64,000 nucleotides of DNA from an uncultured Alphaproteobacteria bacterium. GTDB lineage: Bacteria; Pseudomonadota; Alphaproteobacteria; HIMB59. This document shows positions 27,516 to 36,670 of this stretch, piece by piece. Below the pieces are notes generated by a model that made no database searches, was not told the origin of the DNA, and saw only the letters and a list, made by a program, of their open reading frames with translations. The stretch is taken from positions 62,001-126,000 of the forward strand of contig CACNLH010000003.1 in the NCBI GenBank assembly GCA_902621205.1, in the 5' to 3' direction. The position numbers were made by a program, and so were the translations under genes. The first letter of the stretch is position 1. Each line of letters starts with the position of its first letter.

Positions 27516-28950
27516 TGAAACTTAATTCCTTTTCTGCAAGCGCTGCTAATTGTAAAAGTGATTTTTCTTCAAAATAATTTCCAATAAATTGAACTCCCAA
27601 AGGTAGACCATTTTTACTTAATCCAGATGGAATAGATATGCCAGGAAGGCCAGCAAGACTTGTGGGAACAGTATAAATATCATTTTTATACATAGATATA
27701 GGATCAAGTTTATCACCAATTTTAAAAGCCTCATTCGGTGTTGTGGGTGTTAGTATAAAATCAACTTCGTTCAAAATTCTTTGAAAATCATTTTTAATCA
27801 ATCTTCTAACTTTTTGAGCTTGTCTGTAGTAAGCATCGTAATAACCAGCTGACAATACATAAGCGCCTATAAGTATTCTTCTTGTAACTTCATCACCAAA
27901 TCCCTTTGTTCTGGAATTTAGATAAATATCATCAAGACTTTCGCCGTCTTCTCTAACTCCGTAGCGTATTCCATCATATCTTGCTAAATTTGACGAAGCT
28001 TCAGCTGGTGCTAAAATATAATAAGTTGAAAGTGCGTATTCGGTAGTCTTAAATTTTACATCAACAAATTCTATGCCATGTTTGGAGAGTGCTTTTTTTG
28101 TATTATCAATTTGATTTAAAATGTCGTCACTGACATCTTCAAGATAATCAGAGGGAATTCCAATTTTAATTTTTTTTTCAAAGCTGTTGTTGATATCAAC
28201 TAAATAGTCCTCTCTTTGATGATTTGAGCTGGTAGAGTCATTAAAATCATGTTTGTTTATTGAATTTAAAACATAAGCCGCATCCTCTACACAGTTTGTC
28301 AAAGGTCCTGCTTGATCTAAACTAGAGGCAAAAGCTACAATTCCCCATCTTGAACATGAGCCAAACGTGGGCTTTAAACCAACTATTCCGCATAAGCTAG
28401 CTGGCTGTCTGATTGAGCCACCAGTATCTGTACCCATTGATGCTACACATGAGCCCTCTGCCACAGCTGCTGCTGATCCCCCTGAGGAGCCGCCTGGAAC
28501 TAGATTATCTTTTTGAGAATTTTTATTCTTCCAAGGATTAATTACAGGACCAAAATAACTAGTTTCATTTGAAGAGCCCATCGCAAATTCATCACAATTA
28601 TTTTTGCCAATAAAAATTGAACCATCATTTAAAAGTTGCTGAGTCACAAAAGACTCATAATTAGGGATGTAATTACTCAGAATTTTTGATGATGCTGTTG
28701 TTCTTATTCCTTTAGTACAGAATAAATCTTTAATACCTAAAGGAATACCATCTAAAAGTAAAGGATTGCCATTATCATATCTGTTTTGAGAGTCGTTAAT
28801 TGATGAAATATTGTTTTCCCTGTCGATCACTAAGTTAAAGCTGTTGTTATTACCAGATTTAGCTTTTGCTAAATATTCGTCATAAAGTTCACTTACACTT
28901 ATTTTTTTTTCAATAAGAGCTTTTTTAATTTGGCTAATTGAATTCTTCAC
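27508..28950 (-). CDS. gatA: Aspartyl/glutamyl-tRNA amidotransferase subunit A (amidase)
   Basis: 480 residues, amidase-signature family. The catalytic Lys is in GIKDLFCTKG and the two catalytic Ser lie in GGSSGGSAAAVAEG and GTDTGGSIRQPASLCG. It releases ammonia from glutamine for GatB. It follows gatC directly and overlaps gatB by 8 bases, the standard gatCAB order. Confidence 0.97.
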   Translation of the reverse strand: MKNSISQIKKALIEKKISVSELYDEYLAKAKSGNNNSFNLVIDRENNISSINDSQNRYDNGNPLLLDGIPLGIKDLFCTKGIRTTASSKILSNYIPNYESFVTQQLLNDGSIFIGKNNCDEFAMGSSNETSYFGPVINPWKNKNSQKDNLVPGGSSGGSAAAVAEGSCVASMGTDTGGSIRQPASLCGIVGLKPTFGSCSRWGIVAFASSLDQAGPLTNCVEDAAYVLNSINKHDFNDSTSSNHQREDYLVDINNSFEKKIKIGIPSDYLEDVSDDILNQIDNTKKALSKHGIEFVDVKFKTTEYALSTYYILAPAEASSNLARYDGIRYGVREDGESLDDIYLNSRTKGFGDEVTRRILIGAYVLSAGYYDAYYRQAQKVRRLIKNDFQRILNEVDFILTPTTPNEAFKIGDKLDPISMYKNDIYTVPTSLAGLPGISIPSGLSKNGLPLGVQFIGNYFEEKSLLQLAALAEKELSFNE

Positions 28951-29232
28951 TTACTCAACCACTTTAGGCACTTTGAAAAAATTTTGAGCTCTCTCTGGAG
29001 CATTACTTAATACATCATCAACAGAATTACTTTTACTTACCTCATCATTTCTAATTGATACGGTTTTTTCAGTTACATTATGCAAAGGTTCTGTTTTACT
29101 TGTGTCAACCTTTTTAAGATTATCTACCCATTTAATTATATCTTTTAACGAATTAGAGTAAAATTCCTCTTTTTCTGAGGGTAATTTTAGCTTTGCTAAA
29201 TAAGAAATTCTTTTAATATCAATGTCACTCAT
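28951..29232 (-). CDS. gatC: Aspartyl/glutamyl-tRNA amidotransferase subunit C
   Basis: 93 residues from the ATG at 29232 (MSDIDIKRISYLAKLKL), which fits the family; an upstream in-frame ATG at 29271 would add 13 unconserved residues and intrude further on ruvX. The C-terminal NAPERAQNFFKVPKVVE is the diagnostic GatC end. It stabilises the GatAB complex. Its start lies within the divergent ruvX start region. Confidence 0.93.
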   Translation of the reverse strand: MSDIDIKRISYLAKLKLPSEKEEFYSNSLKDIIKWVDNLKKVDTSKTEPLHNVTEKTVSIRNDEVSKSNSVDDVLSNAPERAQNFFKVPKVVE

Positions 29233-29680
29233 AATGGTCGTCGATACTATATCAGATTTTCTTGTAAGCAATAATTATACCAAGAAATTTATTGCTATAG
29301 ATTATGGTCTAAAACACATAGGAATGGCTATAAGCGATCCATCAAATATTATTTCTGTTCCTTATGGAACTTTTACCGAAATATTATTATTCGAAAAAAT
29401 TATTGAAATTATAAAAACTGAAAATGTTCATGGAGTCGTTATTGGTAAACCTTACCATCTTGATGGTTCTTTATCTGAAATGGTAAATAAAGTTGAAATA
29501 TTTGCCGAAAAATTAGAGAAAATTATCTCTTGTCCAATTTTGTTTATCGATGAGAGATTGTCTAGTAAGCCATATAAATCAAGGAAAAATTCAGAAAACA
29601 CTAATATTCATGAAAAGAGTGCATGTTTAATACTTGATGATTTTCTAAGTTTGTATAGAAACTCCACTAGTGAAAAATAG
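29222..29680 (+). CDS. ruvX: Putative pre-16S rRNA nuclease / Holliday-junction resolvase-like protein (RuvX, YqgF)
   Basis: 152 residues with an RNase H-like fold. The motifs are IAIDYGLKHIGMAISD (first catalytic Asp), VVIGKPYHLDGS and FIDERLSSK (second acidic site). The final Asp is in LILDDFL. YqgF proteins mature the 16S rRNA 5' end. The start could be the ATG at 29222 or that at 29234; both lie at or inside the divergent gatC start and no Shine-Dalgarno is seen. The 3' end overlaps pyrB by 11 bases. Confidence 0.9.
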   Translation: MSLIMVVDTISDFLVSNNYTKKFIAIDYGLKHIGMAISDPSNIISVPYGTFTEILLFEKIIEIIKTENVHGVVIGKPYHLDGSLSEMVNKVEIFAEKLEKIISCPILFIDERLSSKPYKSRKNSENTNIHEKSACLILDDFLSLYRNSTSEK

Positions 29681-30563
29681 AAAGATCACTTCTATAGACG
29701 ATCTATCAGCTAAGGATATTCACTCTATTGCTGAGTTAGCTATAAAATTTAAAAAATCAAAAAAAAGAATTTTAGGAAAAAAAACAAAAAATATTTTTAA
29801 CTTATTTTTAGAGCCCTCTACAAGAACTACAATAAGTTTTGAGCTTGCAGCAAAAAATTTAGGATACAATTCAGTTAATATAAATTTTGAAAAAAGTTCT
29901 TTGTCTAAAGGTGAAACGTTTAATGACACCATGAATACTTTGATGAGTATGAAACCAGATGCTTTAGTCATCAGAGATAAAAATAATTTTTCACCAATGA
30001 ACATAGCAAAGAAAAGTAATGTTCCTGTAATAAATGCAGGAGATGGGACTAACGAACATCCCACTCAGGCGCTACTTGATTATTGTGTAATAAAAGAAAT
30101 TTTTAAAAAGAAAAAAATAAAAATTGGTATTTGTGGAGATATTAAGCATAGTAGAGTAGCACACTCAAATATCAAACTTCTTTCAAAAATGGGCTATCAA
30201 ATTCATATAATTGCACCTACATATTTTTTAAACAGAAATGAATTGATTAAAATAAATGATAAAATTAAATTTCATAAAAATTTGAATTATCTCGAAAAAC
30301 TAGATGTCTTGATGATGTTGAGAGTTCAAAAAGAGAGAATTCCAAAAGGTGCAAAGAATATGATGAAATCTTTTAAAAAAGAATTTTGTTTACAAAATAA
30401 CCATCTATTAAATAAGCCCTATTTGATGCACCCTGGCCCAGTAAATAGAAACATTGAGATTAGTGATGAAGTTTTAGATAATTATTCTAAATCACTGATA
30501 TTAAAACAAGTTGAGATGGGTGTTTACCTCAGGATGGCTTGTTTACATTATATACTAAAGTGA
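29670..30563 (+). CDS. pyrB: Aspartate carbamoyltransferase catalytic subunit
   Basis: 297 residues from a GTG start; slightly shorter than the E. coli protein (311). The carbamoyl-phosphate site EPSTRTTISFE, the HPTQALLDY loop, GDIKHSRVAHS and MLRVQKER, and the closing HPGPVNR are intact. It makes carbamoyl aspartate in pyrimidine synthesis. No regulatory PyrI is present, and pyrC, its usual alphaproteobacterial partner, is missing here: plsY follows directly. Confidence 0.96.
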   Translation: MKNRKITSIDDLSAKDIHSIAELAIKFKKSKKRILGKKTKNIFNLFLEPSTRTTISFELAAKNLGYNSVNINFEKSSLSKGETFNDTMNTLMSMKPDALVIRDKNNFSPMNIAKKSNVPVINAGDGTNEHPTQALLDYCVIKEIFKKKKIKIGICGDIKHSRVAHSNIKLLSKMGYQIHIIAPTYFLNRNELIKINDKIKFHKNLNYLEKLDVLMMLRVQKERIPKGAKNMMKSFKKEFCLQNNHLLNKPYLMHPGPVNRNIEISDEVLDNYSKSLILKQVEMGVYLRMACLHYILK

Positions 30564-31147
30564 TTTTTCTAATATTAACGTTTGCCTATTTGATGGGATC
30601 TATACCTTTTGGGAAACTAATAACCAAATTTTTAACAAACAAAGACATAACAAAGACAGGATCAGGAAATATAGGTGCAACCAATGTATACAGAAGTGTA
30701 TCAAAAAAAGCTGGTATTACTGTCTTATTATTAGATGGAATAAAACCAATTTGTGCATTTTTAATTATTTATTATTTATTTCCAGAACACTTCTTGAAAT
30801 ATAAATATTTAATTTTTCTTTTTTCTATAATTGGACATATTTTTCCAATTTGGCTTCATTTTAAAGGTGGAAAAGGTGTGGCATGCTTTTTTGGTGCAAA
30901 TTTATTTTTAACCCCTATTCCAACCATTTTAGCAATGATCCTGTGGTTTTTTACAGTCAAAATTACTAAACTTTCTTCTTTAGGAGCTCTTTTATCAATA
31001 TTTCTTTTGACAATTTATCAATTAATTTTTATTTATGGCAACTTAGAAAAGGCAATAGTTTTTATTATTTTTCTTTTAATATTTTTTAAACACAGTTCAA
31101 ATATTAAAAGATTAATTAAAGACGAAGAAAATAAAATAGATTTATAG
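30560..31147 (+). CDS. plsY: Acyl-phosphate glycerol-3-phosphate acyltransferase PlsY
   Basis: About 195 residues from the GTG at 30560, which overlaps the pyrB stop in a GTGA tetrad; an upstream TTG at 30539 is possible but less likely. The protein has five membrane helices with the conserved loops YLMGSIPFGKL, SGNIGATNVYR and HFKGGKGVA. It uses acyl-phosphate from PlsX (9856) to acylate glycerol-3-phosphate. It lies two bases before topA, without the dprA gene usually found between them. Confidence 0.95.
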   Translation: MIFLILTFAYLMGSIPFGKLITKFLTNKDITKTGSGNIGATNVYRSVSKKAGITVLLLDGIKPICAFLIIYYLFPEHFLKYKYLIFLFSIIGHIFPIWLHFKGGKGVACFFGANLFLTPIPTILAMILWFFTVKITKLSSLGALLSIFLLTIYQLIFIYGNLEKAIVFIIFLLIFFKHSSNIKRLIKDEENKIDL

Positions 31148-31149
31148 TT

Positions 31150-33663
31150 ATGAACTTACTTGTTGTAGAGTCACCCGCAAAAGCAAAGACGATTAATAAA
31201 TATCTTGGAAATGATTTTGAAGTCATAGCTACGGTTGGTCATTTTAGAGATTTAGCAAAAAAAGATGGTGTAAAAGTTACTGAAGACTACAGTGATGTTG
31301 AGTTGAATTGGGAAACCACAACTGCAGGAATGAAAATGTTAGACAGTATAGAGAAAAAAGCAGAAGGTTATGAAAAAATTTACCTTGCGACTGATCCAGA
31401 CAGAGAAGGTGAAGCGATTACATGGCATTTAGTGAAATCTTTAGAAAAAAAAATAGATAAAAATAAATTTGAGAGAATTACATTTAATGAAATTACTAAA
31501 AATGCAGTAATAAATAGTTTTAAAGATTCTAGGAAAGTTGATGATAATCTAGTTTCTGCATATTTAGCCCGAAGAAGTTTAGATTATTTAGCGGGATATA
31601 GTTTATCTCCTGTTCTTTGGAGGAAAATGCCTGGCAGTAGATCTGCAGGAAGAGTGCAATCTGTAGCAGTAAGGCTTATATATGAAAAAGAGATTGAGAT
31701 AGAACAATTTGAACCAGAGAAATTCTATAAAATAAATGTACATGGAGAAATTAACGGTGCAAAACTCGATACATCCATTACAAGTCTAGACGGGCAAAAA
31801 GTAGACAAGCTCTTCTTTAAAAACGAGGCTTTAGCTGAAAAGGCTAAAAATTATCTAAATAATAACAAATTTTTCATCAGAAAAATTGATGAAAAGACAA
31901 TATCTCGAAAACCAAAAGCACCCTTTAATACTTCAACCTTGCAACAAACAGCAAATAGTCAACTAAATTTTAGTGCCAGTCAAACTATGACTATCGCTCA
32001 GGGTTTATATATGGGCATAGATATAAAAAAGGAAACTATAGCTTTAATAACTTATATGAGAACAGATAGCATAACGCTCTCTAAAGATTCAATTGATACA
32101 ATAAGAAAAAATATAACTGATGAATATGGTGATAAATATTTACCAGATAAGCTTATTGAGTATAAGTCCAGAAAAAAAAATGCACAGGAAGCGCACGAGG
32201 CAATTAGACCGACAGATATTACAATAAAACCTGAAAGCATAAAAGATTATCTAAGTGAGGAACAATTTAAACTTTATGATTTAATTTGGAAAAGAACATT
32301 AGCCTCCCAAATGACTAGTGCTGAAACGAACCAAAATACACTTCAAATAGATTGTGAAGAAAAAAACATAACTTTAAAAGCAACGCTTGGTAAATTAATT
32401 TTTGATGGATATAAAAAAGTTTATAACCTACAAGAGGATGACGAAGAACAGATTATTTCACTATTAGAAAATATAAAAGAAAATGATAAATATACTGTTA
32501 GCGAAGTTGAAACATTAGAATCATATACTTCTCCTCCATCTAGATATACTGATGCCAGTTTAGTAAAGAAATTAGAAGAGTTAGAAATTGGAAGACCTTC
32601 AACCTATGCCTCTATAATTCAGACAATTGTCAATAGGGGTTATGTTTTAAAAAGTGGAAAATCATTTATACTTAATGATCGCGGTAGAGTAGTAAATGTA
32701 TTTTTATGTAATTATTTTAAAAAATTTCTTGAATATAAATTTACAGCTGATTTAGAAAATCAGCTTGATGATGTAGCTGCTGATAAAGCAGAATGGAAAA
32801 ATATTGTTTTAAATTTTTGGAAGGATTTTGAGTTTTTCATAAATGAAGTTATGGGTAAGCCTAATAGAGAAGTTATTGATGTGATAAATGATGAATTATC
32901 ACCAGTTATTTTTAAAAAAATTGGAGGAGACATAGATATCAAATGTTCCTCTTGGGCAAACACAGAAAATTGTGAAGGCAATTTGGGTGTGAAAGTTGGA
33001 AAAATGGGAGGATTTATTGGCTGTTCAAATTACCCTGAATGTAAATTTACAATTTCAATAGGTGCATTCATTAAAGAGGTAAATCCAAAAAATCGTGAGG
33101 GAGATGAAATCATCACCTTTCCAAGAACCCTAGGTATAGATGCTGACTCTAAAAAAGAAATAGCAGTTCACTTGGGTCCTTATGGCTATTACCTACAATT
33201 AGGAAAAGAAACTGATGAAGATAAGCCTAAAAGAGTAACTCTTCCTAAAAGTTATGATCAAAATACAATTGGTATGAATATAGCTAGTCAGTTAATTAAG
33301 CTACCAATAACACTTGGAAATTTTCCAAATAGTGAAGATCCTGTAATAGCAAACATAGGAGCGTATGGACCATATGTTAAATACCAAGATATTTTTGCCT
33401 CTTTGGGAAGAAAATATGATGTCTTGGAAATTAATTTAGATCAAGCAGTGGAATTGATAATTATTAAAAAAAATAAACCTACAAATAAAGTAAGAGAAAT
33501 AGGAGTCCTAAAGAGAAGGAAACAAAGAGCAAATCTCTATAAAGGGAAATCAGGAAAATTTTATTTTAAGATAGGGATAATGAATTACAAAATTCCTCCA
33601 GAATATGATGGAGAAAATTTAACAATTGAGGATGTTGAAAAAATACTTAAATCTAATCGCTAA
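31150..33663 (+). CDS. topA: DNA topoisomerase I
   Basis: 837 residues. The TOPRIM domain is at the start (VVESPAKAKTINKYLG; DPDREGE at 82-88), and the catalytic Tyr302 is in ITYMRTDSI. One C4 zinc ribbon near 600-635 (CSSWANTENC and CSNYPEC) is followed by Topo_C repeats and a basic end. It relaxes negative supercoils. Its last 11 bases overlap the end of the convergent aspS, so both messages are antisense to each other there. Confidence 0.97.
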   Translation: MNLLVVESPAKAKTINKYLGNDFEVIATVGHFRDLAKKDGVKVTEDYSDVELNWETTTAGMKMLDSIEKKAEGYEKIYLATDPDREGEAITWHLVKSLEKKIDKNKFERITFNEITKNAVINSFKDSRKVDDNLVSAYLARRSLDYLAGYSLSPVLWRKMPGSRSAGRVQSVAVRLIYEKEIEIEQFEPEKFYKINVHGEINGAKLDTSITSLDGQKVDKLFFKNEALAEKAKNYLNNNKFFIRKIDEKTISRKPKAPFNTSTLQQTANSQLNFSASQTMTIAQGLYMGIDIKKETIALITYMRTDSITLSKDSIDTIRKNITDEYGDKYLPDKLIEYKSRKKNAQEAHEAIRPTDITIKPESIKDYLSEEQFKLYDLIWKRTLASQMTSAETNQNTLQIDCEEKNITLKATLGKLIFDGYKKVYNLQEDDEEQIISLLENIKENDKYTVSEVETLESYTSPPSRYTDASLVKKLEELEIGRPSTYASIIQTIVNRGYVLKSGKSFILNDRGRVVNVFLCNYFKKFLEYKFTADLENQLDDVAADKAEWKNIVLNFWKDFEFFINEVMGKPNREVIDVINDELSPVIFKKIGGDIDIKCSSWANTENCEGNLGVKVGKMGGFIGCSNYPECKFTISIGAFIKEVNPKNREGDEIITFPRTLGIDADSKKEIAVHLGPYGYYLQLGKETDEDKPKRVTLPKSYDQNTIGMNIASQLIKLPITLGNFPNSEDPVIANIGAYGPYVKYQDIFASLGRKYDVLEINLDQAVELIIIKKNKPTNKVREIGVLKRRKQRANLYKGKSGKFYFKIGIMNYKIPPEYDGENLTIEDVEKILKSNR

Positions 33664-35428
33664 TTTTTTTTAAATTTAACTCTTTTAATTGTTTATCCTC
33701 TATTTTAACTGGTGCATTCATCATTAAGTCTTGAGCTCTTTGGTTAAATGGGAAAGCTATTACTTCTCTGATATTTTCATTTTCACTTAGTAACATAATT
33801 ATTCTGTCTAGACCCGGTGCACATCCTCCATGAGGGGGAACTCCATAATGAAAAGCATCAAACAAAGCACTAAATTTAGATTTAATCTCACTTTCGCCAT
33901 ATCCTGCAATTTCAAAAGCTTTTTTCATGATATCCGGTCTATGGTTTCTTATGGCTCCAGATGACAATTCAGTTCCATTACATACGATATCATATTGGTA
34001 TGCTAAAATATTCAAGGGGTCATCTATCGTCAATGCATCCATTCCTCCTTGAGGCATAGAAAAAGGATTGTGACTAAAGTCAATCTTGCCAGTTAAAACA
34101 TCTTTTTCATACATAGGGTAGTCAACGATCCAGCAAAATTCATATTTATTTTTATCAATTAAATTTAAATCCTCCCCTACTTTTGAAATAACCTTTGATG
34201 AAAACTCATATGACTCATCTGGTAAATCACATACAAAAAGTAATCCATCATTTAAATTAAAATTATTATCTTTAATCATTTGGTTTAACTTTTCTTGATT
34301 AAAATTTTTAGCTAATGGGCCTTTAGGTAGTGAATTTTCAAAGTTTATATATCCAAGACCTTTTTTTCCTTGTTCTTGAGCCCATTTATTAAGGTTATCA
34401 TAAAAACTTCTTGGCTTACCTTCAGAATTGAGAGCTTGAATACAATTAACAATAGCGCCCTTTTTAATTAAATTTTCAAAAATTTGAAGACCTGAACCCT
34501 CAAAATAATTTGTTACATTAGCTAATCTCAGAGGGTTTCTTAAGTCTGGTTTATCGCATCCAAAACTCTCAACACTATCTTTGTAAGTGAATGTTGGAAA
34601 TGGAAGTTTATTTACTGATTTATCTAAAGGTTTGAATTTATCAAAAGTATTAAATAGTAAACGACTAATGACGTCTAAAACATCTTCTTGTGTGGCAAAA
34701 CTCATTTCCATATCAATTTGATAAAATTCACCAGGAGATCTATCAGCCCTACTATCTTCATCTCTGAAACATGGAGCTATTTGAAAATATTTATCAATAC
34801 CAGAGGCCATATAAAGTTGCTTAAATTGCTGAGGTGCTTGAGGTAAAGCATAAAAAGATCCTTTATGTAATCTGGAGGGTACCAGGTAATCTCTGGCACC
34901 TTCTGGAGAAGGAGCTGTTAGAATTGGAGTTGCTAATTCCATGAAACCCTCATTATTCATAAAATCTCTTACATAATTTATAATTCGATTTCTAAGCTTA
35001 ATATTACGCTGCATTTTGGATCTTCTAAGGTCTAAATATCTATATTTTAATCTTACCTCTTCGCCATAATCACTATCTGAATTTACCTCAAGTGGGAGAG
35101 TTCTAGAGCATCGGCTTAATATTTCAAAACTTTCTATTTTCAATTCAACTTCGCCTGACTCTAAATTTATATTAATAGTTTCCTCACTTCTTTTGGTTAT
35201 TAGACCAGAAATTTTAATTACATCCTCGTTTTTTATTTTTGATAATTCAGAAAAATTAACAGAAGTATTATCTACAACACATTGTAAAAGTGAGGTTGAG
35301 TCTCTTAAATCTATAAATAATAAATTTCCGTGATCTCTTGATCTATTAACCCATCCAGAGACCGTAATTTTTTTATCTACTAGTTTATTATCAATATCTT
35401 TTAAATAATAATCTCTATAACTGTTCAT
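33653..35428 (-). CDS. aspS: Aspartyl-tRNA synthetase
   Basis: 591 residues, bacterial class II type with N-terminal anticodon OB fold (VSGWVNRSRDHGNLLFIDLRD), motif 2 APCFRDEDSRADRSPGEFYQ and motif 3 GCAPGLDRIIMLLS, plus the bacterial GAD insertion (about 285-410). With GatCAB encoded nearby it might be non-discriminating for Asn, but I cannot judge that from the sequence. It overlaps hda by 14 bases upstream and topA by 11 downstream. Confidence 0.97.
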   Translation of the reverse strand: MNSYRDYYLKDIDNKLVDKKITVSGWVNRSRDHGNLLFIDLRDSTSLLQCVVDNTSVNFSELSKIKNEDVIKISGLITKRSEETININLESGEVELKIESFEILSRCSRTLPLEVNSDSDYGEEVRLKYRYLDLRRSKMQRNIKLRNRIINYVRDFMNNEGFMELATPILTAPSPEGARDYLVPSRLHKGSFYALPQAPQQFKQLYMASGIDKYFQIAPCFRDEDSRADRSPGEFYQIDMEMSFATQEDVLDVISRLLFNTFDKFKPLDKSVNKLPFPTFTYKDSVESFGCDKPDLRNPLRLANVTNYFEGSGLQIFENLIKKGAIVNCIQALNSEGKPRSFYDNLNKWAQEQGKKGLGYINFENSLPKGPLAKNFNQEKLNQMIKDNNFNLNDGLLFVCDLPDESYEFSSKVISKVGEDLNLIDKNKYEFCWIVDYPMYEKDVLTGKIDFSHNPFSMPQGGMDALTIDDPLNILAYQYDIVCNGTELSSGAIRNHRPDIMKKAFEIAGYGESEIKSKFSALFDAFHYGVPPHGGCAPGLDRIIMLLSENENIREVIAFPFNQRAQDLMMNAPVKIEDKQLKELNLKKISD

Positions 35429-36035
35429 AATACTTTCTAATTAGTGACAAATTAATATTATGGTTATTCTCATAAAGCAAATGATTAATGGTTTTTGCTG
35501 CCTCAAATGCTGCTAGATATGTTCTTTCAATATGATTCATTACTTCAATAATAATCTGTTCTGGAACAGTAATAGATTTTAAAAACAAATATTTTTTAAT
35601 TAATTTTAAAAGAAGGTCTTTATTAGGGTTTTGTATATTGCATAAATTAAATTGTCTTAGCCTTGACTCAATATCTGGTAAATAAATTTTGTCAGATAGG
35701 TTTTCTATAGAACTATCAGAGGTAAATATAGTCAATGGAATATTATTTGATATAAAGTGCTGTAGGAAGTGAAAAAAATTTTCATCTTTTGCAGGTAAAT
35801 TATTTAAGTCTAAATATGTTTCTTTCTTTATATGTAAATCATTAGGTAATTTATTAATCAAATTAGTTTTAAAAACATTAGAAAAATTATTTGCAATCGA
35901 GGTTTTACCAGATTTTCTAGGTCCATAAATAATTAGGTATTTTATTCTTTTCTTGAGCGATTGAATTACTGAATCATTTTCTGAGGAAAGTATAATTTCC
36001 TCATCAGAGCTGTCTAAATTTAAAAATGTTTGCAC
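35415..36035 (-). CDS. hda: DnaA-like regulatory inactivator Hda (HdaA)
   Basis: 206 residues, a short AAA+ protein without DnaA's DNA-binding domain. A Walker A YGPRKSGKTS is near residue 37, followed by a sensor I-like IFTSD and a sensor II region with SRLRQFNLC. The family stimulates ATP hydrolysis by DnaA bound to the sliding clamp. Its N-terminal QTFLNLD could serve as the clamp-binding peptide (inference). Placement beside purM and a secreted protein matches other Alphaproteobacteria. It overlaps aspS by 14 bases. Confidence 0.82.
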   Translation of the reverse strand: MQTFLNLDSSDEEIILSSENDSVIQSLKKRIKYLIIYGPRKSGKTSIANNFSNVFKTNLINKLPNDLHIKKETYLDLNNLPAKDENFFHFLQHFISNNIPLTIFTSDSSIENLSDKIYLPDIESRLRQFNLCNIQNPNKDLLLKLIKKYLFLKSITVPEQIIIEVMNHIERTYLAAFEAAKTINHLLYENNHNINLSLIRKYYEQL

Positions 36036-36670
36036 TAAAAAAAGTTTACCAAGAAATTAATCTGTTTATCATCATAGATATTTTCGAAATCTAATAGTAA
36101 TTTGTTTTGTTCATAAGATGATATCTTGTAATCTAAACCAGTAAAGTATTTTAATTTTTTATAATTTGATGAATCGATTGATAATTGGTAAGAGCTTTTA
36201 TTTTTATCCAAGAGTTTAAACCATAATGATTTTAAATTTATATTTTTTGAAAACTTTTGTAATCGAAAATAATTCTTATTAAAATTTAAGTATATATAAG
36301 AATCTTTTTCAAAGTTTTGAATAATAAAATTTGGACAATTTTCAAATTTATTATTAAATATAAAAAAATTTTCTAGTAATGAACAATTTAAAAAAAATAA
36401 ATTATGTTTGATATTTTTTGCATATAAATCTTTAGATAAATTATCTATATCAAAATTAAAAGATATTTGAGTATTACTAAAATTAATATTATAAATATTT
36501 TTTTCTATTGAAGGTATAATGTCATCCTCAGTAATTGAATTATTTATTCTTAAAAGTAATTCTTGATAATTTTGAAGATTGTTGTCTTTTTGAATAGTAA
36601 TTTCTTGATAAGCTGATAAATTTTTTAAATTAAATGCAAGGAATATACTAATTAGATATAAATATTTCAT
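36035..36670 (-). CDS. Exported protein of unknown function between hda and purM
   Basis: 211 residues with a clear signal peptide (MKYLYLISIFLAFNLKNLSAYQ, cut after about residue 20). The mature part is Asn/Lys/Phe-rich, looks beta-rich, and I recognise no motif. Other Alphaproteobacteria often carry a DUF2066 protein in this place, so this may be a diverged member, but that rests on position only. The last base overlaps hda. Its start codon shares one base (36670) with the start codon of the divergent purM; no other Met is available. Confidence 0.75.
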   Translation of the reverse strand: MKYLYLISIFLAFNLKNLSAYQEITIQKDNNLQNYQELLLRINNSITEDDIIPSIEKNIYNINFSNTQISFNFDIDNLSKDLYAKNIKHNLFFLNCSLLENFFIFNNKFENCPNFIIQNFEKDSYIYLNFNKNYFRLQKFSKNINLKSLWFKLLDKNKSSYQLSIDSSNYKKLKYFTGLDYKISSYEQNKLLLDFENIYDDKQINFLVNFF

